Of a DNA stretch of 64,000 nucleotides, positions 1-11,440 are shown piece by piece. The position numbers and the translations under genes were made by a program. The notes beneath the pieces are model-generated. The model saw nothing but the letters and a program-made list of their open reading frames with translations, did no database searches and had not been told where the DNA came from. Every line of letters begins with the position of its first letter. Position 1 is the first letter of the stretch. The stretch covers positions 193,866,816-193,930,815 of the forward strand of contig CP136066.1 of NCBI GenBank assembly GCA_032622095.1, read 5' to 3'. This stretch comes from Siphonodentalium dalli (taxonomy: Eukaryota; Mollusca; Scaphopoda; Gadilida; Siphonodentaliidae).

Positions 1-309
1 ACACTCAACCTTTGGATTTGGCTCTGCAGTTTCTATGCAGTTTGAATCGGATGGGACCTTCATGCAGCTTAGGAAGTCACATTTATTACCACCCCTCCTT
101 TTATAGATGGGGGAATCGCTGGTTTTGGTGTGAGAAGAACATATATTTCGTATGCTACAAACCGATAATTCATCGATTATTGTTCACACTGTTGACACAT
201 ATATTATCGTGATCATGTTGGGACATCTGCATGCTATGCTTCTTCAATGCAAACATTTGAAACTGTTTGTCTTTCGATAAGTCTAAATCCCATGTTACCT
301 ACAACATAA

Positions 310-759
310 TTGATATGTGCAATTCAATGGGCTAAAAACAATTCAACTGTACTTCCAATATTCCATCCGATATCAGGATGCGACTCAACTTCCCCTTTCA
401 TTGGTAAGGGTAAGCGCACAGAATGCTTGATGCCAATTACGAGGAATCCCTGTGTGGTTCTTGATGTTTCATCACCACTATTGAGTGTATTTAGCATTTC
501 GTTGAGATTGTTTATGATAAATCTGTGAATCTGACCTCAGTTAATGAAGCTAGACATGAAATGTTCAATACCACCAACGAGGAACATGCTCTTTCAAATG
601 AAAATCGTGCTATATATATCAGACTATATCTGGAATGTAAGCCCCACAGTAGATGCAAAGTTTCCAACACCTGACTTCTTTGGATGGAAATCGATTGGCG
701 GTTCTTTTGTTACTGTATGGATGACAACCCAGAAGCAGCTAGAGAGTGCACATAGTTGA
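310..759 (+). pseudogene. Decayed GCDTTS-family protein fragment
   Basis: One reading frame across this stretch reads LPIFHPISGCDSTSPFIGKG, then two in-frame stops near 525-535, then a second block with an IPPT motif, a hydrophobic/aromatic stretch and FFGWKSIGGSFVTVWMTT. The order GCDTTS...GKGK followed by PPT...GW-K...W-TT matches a widespread uncharacterised family seen in cnidarians, molluscs and fish, often in repetitive or transposon-rich settings. The usual C-terminal cysteine-rich tail is not visible after 759. In-frame stops and no clear upstream exon make this a broken copy. The family match is from memory of its motifs; the function of the family is unknown to me. Confidence 0.5.
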
Positions 760-760
760 T

Positions 761-2016
761 TAATTGTGTTTGCATATCGGTTTGTTTCAGGTGAAAATGT
801 TCAAGAAGCAAACTTCCATGTACGAAGTTGTGCAGTTGTGAGAAGTGAATTGTTCAATTCAGTTTTTTTAAAACAAAGTGCATTTTCCAATTTCATAGTA
901 TTTATAATTTGAATACGAGGCCGGATGATGAAGATGTGTTGCAGAATACCTTCCATATGTTCCTGTTTTGAGAACCAAATTGAGTTTGACGATTATGGGT
1001 TTTATCATTTGGTGTTTCCTAATTTCGTGGTAAATCCACTACTAAATTGATTTTTTATTTGTAAAGATCTCAATATTAAAATGTTTATTCAATTGATCCA
1101 ACCATATAGTAGTGTCGCAAATAGAATTGAAGACATCAGAGCCATTCATGGTTCGTCTCTAGGCATTTACAGAATGAAAACCTGTCGGAGAATAATTTTG
1201 CTCATTTTACATAGCACATATTCTACCTCACATTTGTACCAGAACAAACTATACTACTTCGCCTTTAGTGTGCATGACTCTTTCACAGAGGTTATTCCAT
1301 CGAATAATCAACACATTGTTGATATCTTCTCTTATATTATCTCGAAAATTTTAAAGTATTTAAAAAAAAATAAGGAAAAAAACCAACCATTTCCATGTTC
1401 TTGCCGCCATTTTGGCATCCATCTTGAATAATTGTGGCCATTTTTCAACTAAAAGTGGGGGCTGTTATTCGATAACCACCATGCTTAGATAATAGGGTGG
1501 AATTTGTTATGTTACACATATAAAATTGAGAAGCAAAACTATTAGGTGTGCCACCGTCAAACTGGCGGCCATCTTGGACGCCATCTTGAATTTTCGGCTC
1601 TACGTCGGTCAAAAAGTTGGTTCTTGAGAAAATTCCTAGACTAGAGATGCTGTCCAACAAGATATTAAAAAATGGCGCTTTTATCCAACTTGTATTGATC
1701 AAAACGCTAACTACCTACACTACACTGTTATAAACCGCCTTTAGCTGGCGTATTCTTGCCTCTAATATTATTGAGATATATATCGTCATACGCAATGACA
1801 TTAAATCGTATGGAAACATAGCAATTGTGTGGGCTGCGTGGCTTGAATGTGCATTGACAAATAACATCATACGTGATGACATTAATCTCAAGGAAACCCG
1901 CGAAAAAAAATATTGTTTTAATGTTTTAAGTTATTTCCTTCATAAAAAGAGTCTCCGTGATAAAGAACCCCCTCAATACTTTATAATATAGAATTAACCT
2001 TTAAAATAACAAAAAG
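761..2016. other. No gene recognised
   Basis: AT-rich DNA. At 1560-1590 there is a GGCGGCCATCTTGG-type phrase recurring in molluscan repeats. At about 1784-1910 two imperfect direct copies of a TCATACGNNATGACATTAA phrase lie roughly 85 bp apart. No ORF here has recognisable motifs. Confidence 0.5.
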
Positions 2017-2090
2017 CTTCGGAATAGCGAACCTTCGGAATATGAACCTTCGGAATACTGAACCTTCGGAATAGCGAACCGTCGGAATAG
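2017..2090. repeat. Minisatellite, about 16-bp unit
   Basis: Five imperfect copies of a CTTCGGAATAGCGAAC-like unit in tandem; spacing varies by one or two bases. Confidence 0.85.
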
Positions 2091-2132
2091 AGACATTTCC
2101 CCGGCTGGGGTGTATAACTTACAATACCAATC

Positions 2133-2620
2133 AGAAGACGTGGTATATTGAGGCGCGCCTTTATTGCGATATTGAGCGCGCTTAATTTCCAAAAAAGGCG
2201 CCATTATCGTGCAATACCAAAGATCTGTCGCGCTTATTATTGCGATATTGAGCGCAAAATATTGCGATATTAATTGCGCAAAACTTCATACAGACCCGAT
2301 AGTGTTATATTTATATTAGATAAATACTGGGCATATAGTGGGAATATATAGTGTACATATAGAACTTACAACTATAATTATATACAAATCTAAAACATTT
2401 TCTCTATTTATGCTATAAACAATATAGAAGAAGCAATAATTTGCTTAAAATGTCACAATTTTGAGCGCAAGATGTCACGTTATTAAGCGCGAAATATTGC
2501 GATATTAATTGCAAAATATTGCAATAATATCGCAAGCGGCGCGCTTATAAGCGTTTTTTCCTCTTGCAATATCATTGAGATATTGGGCGCAAAAATAGCG
2601 GGCTTAATATACCACTTCTT
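2133..2620. mobile_element. Foldback/MITE-like element rich in GCGATATT motifs
   Basis: The left end (AGAAGACGTGGTATATTGAG) and right end (ATATACCACTTCTT) are inverted copies of one another. The interior repeats TTGCGATATTGAGCGC and TTGCGATATTAATTGC phrases many times on both strands, so it can fold into an extended stem. There is no coding capacity. No clear target-site duplication was found, so the exact ends are approximate. Confidence 0.5.
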
Positions 2621-3590
2621 TTGACGGGTACTGTAGCTATCTTGTATATGCAACTTAGGACTTGTTATGCATTTGGCGCTAATAGGCAGCCGTATGTTTG
2701 CACGTGTACAAAACCCAAACATGCGTTTTGTTCGTGGGTCGTCTATACACCGTTCCCTACCGATGCCGCGTTTGTTGTCTCACTCCCCAAAATTTTGGCA
2801 ATAAAATTTAACATTTGAAAGGTCGTGTCTGACTCATATAATCAGTTGGACATTTCTCACCAAAACTAAATTGCAATTGTTTGAAGTCATTTTATTTTCC
2901 AACCATTAGTTAGTGTGAACTTTTTAATTTTTAGACACAAAGTCGAATGCTTGTCTACTCTTTGTTAACTTTACGGACTGAATTTAACACCCTATAGTTC
3001 AGATCTGAACGTGGTTAGCCACACTTTTGTTCACTTATTGAACAGCCCGTGTTAATCTTTGATCACATACATGTATGTTCAGAATACTCAATTCCGTAAT
3101 GGTCGTGTTAAAACCTGCATGCACGTCGGCCCGCTTGTTTTGGTGTAATATTTAATATATTCTGTAGTGCATGTGCTTACGGAATTGATGTATACTCGTT
3201 TGTGAAAATGATGTTCGTCTTATGACTTATATATTGAAACATTTTGAAACCGGTGAGACTAAATGCGCTTTCCTTTGTTTATTTTGCTTCACGTTGAGTT
3301 TTGTTTTGTTTTAATGTTTTTTTTTGTGTGTTTTTTTTTACATTTTCCAAATCACCAGTTGGAAATTTAAAAAAAGAATGAAATTTCTCTGGTATTTTCT
3401 TTTTCCAACCTATTAATGTGTAATATATTTTTTTGGGATCTTACATTGAACCAATTTCCTTTTTGAACAAACGTTTGGGCCGAAATGGCTGTAAGTTGTA
3501 AATTGCAAGTACCGGGTCTTACACCCATCCCAAAATGGATCTTGTCAAATGCAGCCACGTCGCTGTTACATACCGGCAAATATTATAAGT
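2621..3590. other. No gene recognised
   Basis: AT-rich sequence with T-rich runs near 3310-3345; no ORF with recognisable motifs and no repeat that I could connect to the rest of the window. Confidence 0.5.
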
Positions 3591-3724
3591 TACACGGCTT
3601 GTTGATGGGGGATACGGTGTGGTATGCCCCGGTAGATGCTCGTATCCCCCGAGGCGATAGCCGAGGTGGATACGAGAGTCGACCGGGGCATACCACACCG
3701 TATCCCCCATCAACAAGCCGTGTA
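3591..3724. repeat. Perfect 43-bp inverted repeat (hairpin)
   Basis: Bases 3591-3633 are exactly reverse-complementary to 3682-3724. The 48-bp centre contains a further short inverted pair, CTCGTATCC and GGATACGAG. A degenerate copy of the arm (GGGATACGGCGTGGTATGG) occurs near 4278, just past the tandem repeat that follows. Perfect arms imply a young foldback element or active homogenisation. Confidence 0.9.
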
Positions 3725-3883
3725 ATGTATTTATCCCCGGTCAAAATTAACAAGATATTCCCACAGACATAAAGCGCGGAAACGAGCCACGAACAGTAAC
3801 TCTATTTGATTAGACTGCTCATACGATGAATATATTTATATAGCTGTTTCCACAATTTGTCCATAAATATCCATGTAATATCC

Positions 3884-4228
3884 GTTTTACACGGGGCATA
3901 CGAGATTGTTATGACCTTGTAAAATCTGTCTTCTCTATATAGCGATGACAATTTTTGCGGGGTAATATAAGTTTTACACGGGGCATACGAGATTGTTATG
4001 ACCTTGTAAAATCTGTCTTCTCTATATAGCGACGACAATTTGTGCGGGGTAATATCACTTTTACATGGGGCATACGAGATTGTTATAACCCGTGTAAAAT
4101 CTGTCTTCTCTATATAGCGACGACAATTTTTGCGGGGTAATATCACTTTTACACGGGGCATACGAGATTGTTATGACCCGTGTAAAATCTGTCTTCTATA
4201 TAGCGACGACAATTTTTGCGGGGTAATA
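3884..4228. repeat. Tandem repeat, 4 copies of 87-88 bp
   Basis: Copies start at 3884, 3971, 4058 and 4146. Each contains ACACGGGGCATACGAGATTG, then GTAAAATCTGTCTTC, a TATATAGCGA step and TTGCGGGGTAATA. Because 87 is a multiple of three, the minus strand stays open across several copies, giving a repetitive 119-codon ORF judged a by-product. The GGGGCATAC motif is shared with the neighbouring hairpin arms, so the two repeats probably belong to one element. Confidence 0.9.
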
Positions 4229-4525
4229 CGAAATAAGTGTTTCCTGTTTAGTTAACATATATCGAACAAGAACACCGGGATACGGCGTGGTATGGCCCTA
4301 GAAGAACAATGGTGCCTAAGAAGGCTTACAATTCTACAGAGGGGATAAAGTTCTATACACGGTGTCTTTACAATGTCGATCGGTTCACCATTGTGTATAG
4401 AACTCACGATATAAAACCGTACAGTGCTAGTGTTGTGTACACTAATGCCATTGTGGTGAACATTTGCGTTCATGTTCAATGAGATGCCACACTGCGATAG
4501 AGAGACACCACATTTTCGACGGTCA

Positions 4526-5056
4526 TTAAAGATACGGGCGGTGTTGGCGGTGGTATGCTGTTAAAATATTCACCTCCTTCAAAAACCGTCATAAACAGAA
4601 AGAATAGTAAAATATAGACAGATTTTGTTCTTATACAATCAGAAATATGGCATAAACAGTATGTTATTGTCAATTTTTTGTCCCTTTGTTATGTAAACAA
4701 AAGCAAAAAACGTTACGCTACCTGGCTTTTGTTTCGATCCGGATATGGATCATAAACATTAAGAGCGTTATTTGTTACTGTTTTCCTGATATGGAAATAA
4801 TAAAGAGCGTTTATATAATTTGTGTGTGATTAACCAATAGAATTGCGCTGTGTTGTGTAAACAGAAGTACAACTTCTGTAACACGAGCCGGCTCCTGTTT
4901 ACTTACACCATCGTACGTCTTGACGACAATATACTATTTACGCGCTGATTATGTTTGGCATATGAACAAAACTATATATATTTTAATATTCCTTCTGTTG
5001 ATGGCGATTTGAACAAATATGAATATTTCTGCAACGAACGCCGCCCGTGCCTTTAA
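4526..5056 (-). mobile_element. TTAA-flanked MITE, family 1, copy 1
   Basis: Flanked by TTAA at 4526-4529 and 5053-5056. Inverted ends read TTAAAGATACGGGCGGTGTT on the left and, reverse-complemented on the right, TTAAAGGCACGGGCGGCGTT. The interior has no coding capacity and carries AATAAAGAGCGTTTAT. Related copies at 52859-53360 and 58364-58866 lie in the opposite orientation. TTAA duplication is the hallmark of piggyBac-type insertion; assignment to that superfamily is inference because the ends do not begin with CCC. Confidence 0.75.
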
Positions 5057-5105
5057 TCATCGGCAGTCATTAATCATCGGCAGTCATTAATCATCGACAG
5101 TCATT
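5053..5105. repeat. 17-bp tandem repeat, 3 copies
   Basis: Three copies of TTAATCATCGGCAGTCA abut the right end of the TTAA MITE. The left flank of the MITE (CGACGGTCATTAA) resembles the same unit, so the MITE appears to have landed within, or generated, this small array. Confidence 0.8.
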
Positions 5106-6858
5106 GTCATGGCAAAGGTCTAAAATACCGTTATAAAATAAAACTAAATGACGTAAACTATTCTAAGTAGATTCGCTGCGTATATGTATAGATGGCGGTG
5201 TTTTTGCGGCGATTCTCTGGTGTTCGCCGTATTTCTTAGTGAGCCCTGGTCAGTCATCAGGGCCCTGTTTCATGAAGGCAACTTATGACATAGTTGGGAC
5301 TTAAGATGGTCATAAGTTCAAACTTCAGTCATAAGTGCGTTTCACGAACAAAGTCTTAACCTAAGATGGTCTTAACTTTGGTCTTAACTTTAAGACTGGT
5401 GTGAGGTGTCATAAGATAATCTTAAAGTTAAGACCTACGTTGTGATCCGCAGTTGGTCCGAAATGTGGATGGGATCTAGTTCATGTATATATTATTATAA
5501 ACACATTTAACTGAATAACAACTTGCTAGCACGGAGGGGTGTTTCAGAAATGGTAGTAATTAATAACCAACTGGTAAGCTATAGTAGTGACGTGGCCAGT
5601 GGTTGCAAGATTGGCGGGGTGTCCTCTACTAACTTTAAACTGCCAAGACCGGACTATATATACATTTCTAATTGCTGTAACAAAAAGAATATATTTACAT
5701 AGAGTTGAACATCATTTGCGATTCAAATCACCCAAATCGCACTGTAGACAATAATCATGTTGAGACAATTAGTCCGAACATTTTCACATCGAGGATAATA
5801 GTGAATGATTTATACTCATTTTTTTATAAATGCTTATTATGTTATAATTTGATTGTAAAATGTATTGTATATGTACCCCGTATAATCGGCAAGATAATAA
5901 TACATATTGTTATCCTTCATCCCATTTCCCTCTCTTCTGATTGGCTGAGAGTGCGTCACATGGCGGGCGATAAATCACCATATTACCCTCGAGGGTAACA
6001 TTGTCTCAGTTATTGACCGCTCAACTGTTACCAGTAAACATAGAACTACGAAGAACTCACCGCGCAGAGATTCTCTGACAGCTCTCTGATAATTTCGAAA
6101 AACACTGTTTTTATAAACCCCACTGTTTCACAACAACCGCGAACTGTGGTGTTTGCTAATTTGCATAATTGTGTGTTTTTTATTTGCAATTAAAGCACGC
6201 TATGTATAATGGTGTTATCATAGACACATATCTGTTATAAGGTGTAATATTCATATTGGACCTTTTTATATCAATAATAAAGACCGTGGGACAAATATAT
6301 AAACCTTATTATGTAGTTGGCATGCTGCAGACAATTGCACATACGATGTACATACGTTACAACTACGTTTATGTACTATAGATCAAATGGCCACTCTTTG
6401 CTGTTTATCAATTGATTATTTCTTTTCTTCAATACATTCATCAGACTTCAGATAATACCCGCGTGTTGCGTAACGATCTGTGACAGATGTCAATTTCTTT
6501 TTGCACTACTACAACGTGTTAGTTCCACATTTTAGCATTCTGGAAATTAACACGTCTGTCGGCGTCTTCACGCTCATTTGAAACGAAACCGAACATTTCG
6601 CTGCATGGCTACTCAACTTCGAAATTGCTTTACTCCTCTTTCCGTGAACCGATTTCCACAATGCAACCAGCAAACTGACCGGAGAATATCTGCGCAAATG
6701 ACGGGTCTGTTAATTAATCCAGATTATGAATGTTTTATTTTCTAAATAGCGATGATTCCAACATAGAATTAACTTTTCGAACTGGATTAAATAATATATG
6801 CGCGCATTTATGCCTGCTATTAAGGAGGTTCGTGTGTACTCCATTGTCAGATAACAAA

Positions 6859-7011
6859 ACAGTTATCACCCTTGTTTTCGTGAGACACGGGGATTTGTCG
6901 CCGCTCTCGACCTGGAATGTCACCCTCGGGCCTGGCGGCCCTCGGGTGACATTCCAGGTCTCGAGCGGGCGACAAATCCCCGTGTCTCACTCAATCGCGG
7001 GCGATAACTGT
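6859..7011. repeat. Long hairpin, nested foldback element
   Basis: Outer ends ACAGTTATC and GATAACTGT are inverted; the main stem runs 6880-6990 from GTGAGACACGGGGATTTGTC to its complement. The apex is the perfect GC-rich hairpin GGGCC-TGGC-GGCCC flanked by GTCACCC and GGGTGAC. Only a few mismatches interrupt about 50 bp of stem. Confidence 0.9.
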
Positions 7012-7158
7012 ATAATATGTGTTATTTTATTATTATTATTATTCTGTATATTATCATAATCTATTAACTATGAAATAAAAAGATATATAGCATGTATATA
7101 GTATAGGCCTATGGACCGCGCGGCCACACCGGGATCCGCGAAAGAACATATAATATCA

Positions 7159-7283
7159 CTGTGAACCGGCCCACAGACCCCTGGGGAATTACTAAAATAC
7201 CAATATAGACTAAACCAGTGGTATAGACCGTATAGTCTATATTGTTATTTTAGTAATTTTCCCCAGGGGCCTGTGAACCGGCC
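7159..7283. repeat. Hairpin bracketed by 13-bp direct repeats
   Basis: CTGTGAACCGGCC at 7159-7171 is repeated exactly at 7271-7283. Between them is an imperfect inverted repeat of about 35 bp per arm, CCCCTGGGGAATTACTAAAA at left and its complement ending CCCCAGGGG at 7269. The direct repeats could be a target-site duplication around a small foldback insertion. Confidence 0.8.
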
Positions 7284-8110
7284 GTCTGTTCACGTGTTGT
7301 TAATTATAAACGCTCTTTATTAGAAGTCGTTGATTTGGTTTTTATTAAAACATATATGCAGAATGTCGTTCAACGTAACGTACTTTCGAAGTTCATACGC
7401 AGTTTGTTAATTATAACAGGCGTTTAGCACATTTGTCAACAGAACCAGAGCAAATGGCATTAACATCATTTATATATGGCTTCTACAAGTATGTCTCAGA
7501 TTGAAAATAAGTCTATTTGGAGCACGATATGAAGTCCTATTCACATTATAGCAATATAAATAAAGAGCGTTTTGTGTTAGTATTCCGTGAATGTTGGCAA
7601 TCAATAAAGAGCGTTTATCTCAGTGCTTCCATTGTGGTGTATTGTATGTGCATGCCGTCGTGGCGACATATTCGGTTTCCTGGTAATTATAGATGCTTCA
7701 AAGGCGTATAATGTATTAGAACCTAATATCAGCATTGAAATGAGCGAATATATGTCTCGCGTCGCCTTAATGGCATGTTATATGGGTGAAGGTTCACATT
7801 CTGAGTTACGATGTATAAGTCCCTTTAATAACTTAAATAATATATTTGAGCTAGTTACGTTTGTATAAAATAGGCATTGGAAGCATGCAGCTATGTGTGG
7901 ATGGGGTCTGACGCGAAAACACAGTTAAAAGGCGCGCTCGTGCAGTTAAGTATGCACCAGTCATTATACTGATTATCGCCCTTGCATTAAAATATCATAA
8001 TTATTCTTAGACACGCCCTAGTATCTATCACCAGACACTGTACCTAGGCATATAACATACACAGAACCAACATTTTCTGTGCATAGCTGTAATAAATTGT
8101 CGAGAGCCAG
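7284..8110. other. No gene recognised
   Basis: AT-rich interior of the putative 3-kb element. AATAAAGAGCGTTT phrases at about 7310, 7557 and 7605 recall the interior of the TTAA MITE family 1. No motif-bearing ORF. Confidence 0.4.
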
Positions 8111-8360
8111 TCTAAAAGCGCGCGAACTTAAATTACTACTTAAGTAGGACTTAATCTTGTTTTGTGAAACGCGTTCTTGAAACGGAAAAGTTACATCATA
8201 AGATCCACCTTAGATCTTAGATTAAGTCCATCTTAAGATAATCTTATGACATTGCTTCATGAAACAGGCGCCAGGATTTCTGTTGATTCATATTAATGCA
8301 ATCCAAGCAAGTTCACGAACAAATATCACTGTTGGTTCTGGTGACCCCCATGCAGAGTCT

Positions 8361-9530
8361 TTATTTCGTGGGAGAATATAGATTCAGAATCCGAAAACGA
8401 TTACGGGCGAGCTAAATCGAGATTACACGGATTCTAGGTCAGATTTTGAAATTCACGTAGTCGTCGGTACTAGGTTTAATGTTCTCCCAGCTTCAAACAT
8501 CGCTTATGTATTTGACACAATTATCATTTGTATCTTATATTTATAATGTTCATGTTTGGTGTGAAAGTCCTGCTTTTCTTTTCTATGTGTATATTAAATT
8601 AGCTTCCAATCCGACATATTCTTCAAATTAAAGTGTGTTTATTGATGAGGGCAAGCATATCTAACAGCTTTGAATATCCTGAATCAAATTCCGAAGACGT
8701 TGTGGAGAACACACGTGTTTGTGGGATTCAGAGATGAAGCTCACGTGCGATCACAATACCACAACATTGGCTAAATGGGAAAAGCTTTATTTTCCAACTA
8801 GAACACAGAACGTTGGCCAAAAAGTGCCTCTGTTTCGGCAATATACAGAGACTATTGTGCATTTAACGAAACAAAACATTTTAAATATGAAATTGTTAGA
8901 AGACTAGATGGAACATACGTGTATCTGATAATACATAGACATCATATAATTCTACTATTTCTTGAATAAGAATGAACATATGATTACGAACAAAGCAGAA
9001 GACGTATACATGCAGCTTTACGTGAATTCGGTTAATGGTGACATTGTCCGCCGTATTTGAAATCGACATGCGCTCGGGCGGTATTTTATGGATGGAATTA
9101 CGAAATGAATATGATGAAAGTCACAAAGAAATTGAAAAGGATTTGCTTCAAGTCCGACATCAACCGAAGTGCTTCCCCAGCGTTACTACAAATAACATTA
9201 TTATTTGGCTAATTTCAGTAAAATTCTCCCGTTCACACTCGATAACAAATTTGTCTCCGAATTGAAAATTCTTTGATATGGATCGTTTATATTCTGCAAT
9301 AATTTGTACACAAGGGACGGATTCTTATGTTTTATTGTTTTGTTAAACTCCGAGGTGACAAAATCTCGGTGTGTTTACATTATGAATTACGGAATCAGAA
9401 TCTGAATCCAGATTACGACGAAATAACGATTACGGTCTGTTCGTTTACTGATTCTGGTCTGTTCGTTTACCGAACCACGTCGTACGGAGTGTAATCCGTA
9501 ATCTGAATCCAGATTCTCCCACGAAATAAC
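8361..9530. mobile_element. Possible 1.2-kb inverted-repeat element
   Basis: The left end TTATTTCGTGGGAGAATATA is mirrored by the right end ATTCTCCCACGAAATAAC, with inverted similarity continuing into GATTCAGAATCCG and the complementary GTAATCTGAATCC. The interior lacks recognisable coding sequence. No target duplication was seen. Confidence 0.5.
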
Positions 9531-9674
9531 GATTATTTGGGCGTTGTGCTGTGCCACTGGTGCTGAGTTTTTTGCTTATCGCGCACACTTTACATACTAT
9601 ACCGGTAATGTACAGAGAAATATGTGACCCGCCATATCAAATCCAGTCGTAAGTCGGGATTTATTTACTCTGTG

Positions 9675-10010
9675 CCAATGCGTTCTCTTATATATGCGAG
9701 TCGACCATAGGTCGCCTCGCATATATAAGAGAATGCATTGGCCTAACAATTTGTTATCATTTTTTTTAAATAAATGTTTCTTACAATTTTTTAGGACATA
9801 AAATAAAAAACATCCATTACCCTGCAGGGAGCCCCACACATATATAGAAGCATATAGAAGAGTGTCGTCTGCTCATGTTTGTCTGGGGCTCTGTATGCGT
9901 GAAATTATAAAATTGTTAAAGAATACAAGAAAAAATTATTAAAATTGTAAAAAATTGTTAGGCCAATGCATTCTCTTATATATGCGAGGCGATCTATGGT
10001 CGACTCGCAT
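9675..10010. repeat. Palindrome pair, second palindrome broken
   Basis: The first palindrome is 9675-9741: about 26-bp arms beginning CCAATGC, centre GTCGACCATAGGTCGCC. After an AT-rich spacer a second palindrome in opposite orientation starts at 9963 and is cut at its centre (ACTCGCAT, 10010), where LINE coding sequence begins. The same paired structure recurs in every receptor unit of the array and in the TTAA MITEs at 29365, 40094 and 50139. Confidence 0.85.
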
Positions 10011-11234
10011 CAAAAGCTGGTCTCGATAATCTCATCGATATATGCAATTCATATGCTCGGAATTGGCGATTTATGTTCTCGAACACAAAAAGGTTTGTTG
10101 TTGTATTCAACGAGTCGGTGCGTCAACACGAGCGCAGCAACAGAACTTGGTCTATCGGAGACCAAACGCTCCCTGAGACGACAGACTGTGTGCATTTAGG
10201 GATAAGACAGTGCAAGTTCAAGAACAGTAATACCAGGGCCTCTGATATTTCCGATAAGCTTAGAAAAACATTCTTCGCAATTGCTAGTAGAAATATCACG
10301 AAACAATGCACTCCGCCCACGATGACCTCTCTTTTAAAAACTATTGTTCTGCCGAAATGTCTCTATGGGTGTGAAATTCTGACAACCTCTACAGATTCCA
10401 ATGTTTACTGCATGGAGAAAGCTTATCGCTCGTGTGTTAAGCATATACAATCTCTCCCAACTCGGACTCCTACTGTTATTTCAATGAGCCTGTTAGGTCT
10501 TATGCCACTCGAAAACGAAATACACATAAAGAAACTTTCATTCCTCGCTGATCTAATTTACCTTCCCGATGGGCACCAGGAACCACTGCGAATTTTCTTA
10601 TATAAATTCTTCTTGCTGAGCCTCTTCGGACGTGCGACAACAGGGGTTTGTGTCCGACATTACACAGTTACTTCGGCAATACAATCTGCACGCGCATCTG
10701 GATACTTTCGTTGCGACTGGCGAATTTCCTTCTAAATCAGCATGGAAGCACCTCTGCAAATCAACAGTACAGTCACACTATGTTATACAATGGAAAACTA
10801 CAGTGGACCGAGATACATCACTTGATTTGTTTCGCATTGTGCACAATGATCCACTGTCATTTTGGAGTATTTGGACATTTGGCGCGTCTCAAGCTCTGAA
10901 AAATCTCGCTCTACTGCTCAACAGAACTACATTTTCTAATGATCGCACGTGTCGCGCTTGTGGTAACGGGATACAGAATGACACATTACACGCCCTTCGT
11001 TACTGTACAGCAGTCAATTCACTTGCCCTTCGGAATTCGTTTTGGGAACACATTCTTGATGAGGTTGGTCTCTCGACCTTTCAGTACATAGATTCTAGAG
11101 ATGATATGTCTCTGTTAGCCCTGCTTCTGGGTGGTGAGCCAATTAACTCACCCGCCGAACTTGACAACAACATAGAAACTATAATTCTCGACATGGCTAA
11201 CTTCATTTATGGGATGTGTCATCTGATCCAGTAA
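10011..11234 (+). pseudogene. 5'-truncated LINE reverse transcriptase tail
   Basis: From 10013 the frame reads GLDNLIDICNSYARNWRF...NTKRFVVVF, the stretch following the catalytic YxDD region in non-LTR reverse transcriptases, then LKTIVLPKCLYGCEIL, the typical thumb-region motif. Near 10600-10640 the coding signal shifts to another frame, which runs to a stop at 11232-11234 and contains CRACG...H...C, the zinc-finger-like cysteine/histidine cluster found at the C-terminus of many LINE ORF2 proteins. Palm-domain motifs are absent because the copy begins abruptly inside a palindrome at 10011, as expected for 5' truncation during target-primed reverse transcription. The frameshift makes it non-functional. 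AATAAA follows at about 11250. The clade (Jockey/RTE/I-like) is not resolved. Confidence 0.85.
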
Positions 11235-11440
11235 CAATTACTTTGTGTAAATAAATTATTGTTTGCGCATAAAACAAAATCGCATTCACATGGACGGGTC
11301 TCTTCAAGATATGACGCATACGATCAGCCACGCAACGGTTCTGTTTTCTTAATTATCTCCATTTGCTGTATAATATATATTTCCATGTATGTATATATTC
11401 TTCTCCTACAAGGAGGTATACAATAAAATATAGTGCAACA

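Larger units (their letters stand above)
5258..8274. mobile_element. Possible 3-kb element with long inverted ends
   Basis: The left end CAGGGCCCTGTTTCATGAAG is matched by CTTCATGAAACAGGCGCC at the right end. Inverted similarity continues about 150 bp inward (AAGATGGTCTTAAC / AAGTCCATCTTAAG phrases, and GTTTCACGAACAAAG / TTTTGTGAAACGCG). I see no transposase ORF, and two further hairpins are nested inside. No target duplication was found, so it could instead be two independent inverted copies of one repeat. Confidence 0.4.

Noticed and set aside
3802-4161. Minus-strand ORF with repeated YREDRFYKVITISYAPCK motif
   Set aside because: The repetition is simply the 87-bp tandem repeat read in a frame kept open by its length; no related protein is recognised.
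3884-4228. CRISPR array
   Set aside because: The whole 87-88-bp unit is repeated with no unique spacers, and the window is clearly eukaryotic.
7623-7868. Reverse transcriptase motif (VIIDASKAY) in a short ORF
   Set aside because: A single motif-like phrase without neighbouring RT motifs in any frame; most likely chance.
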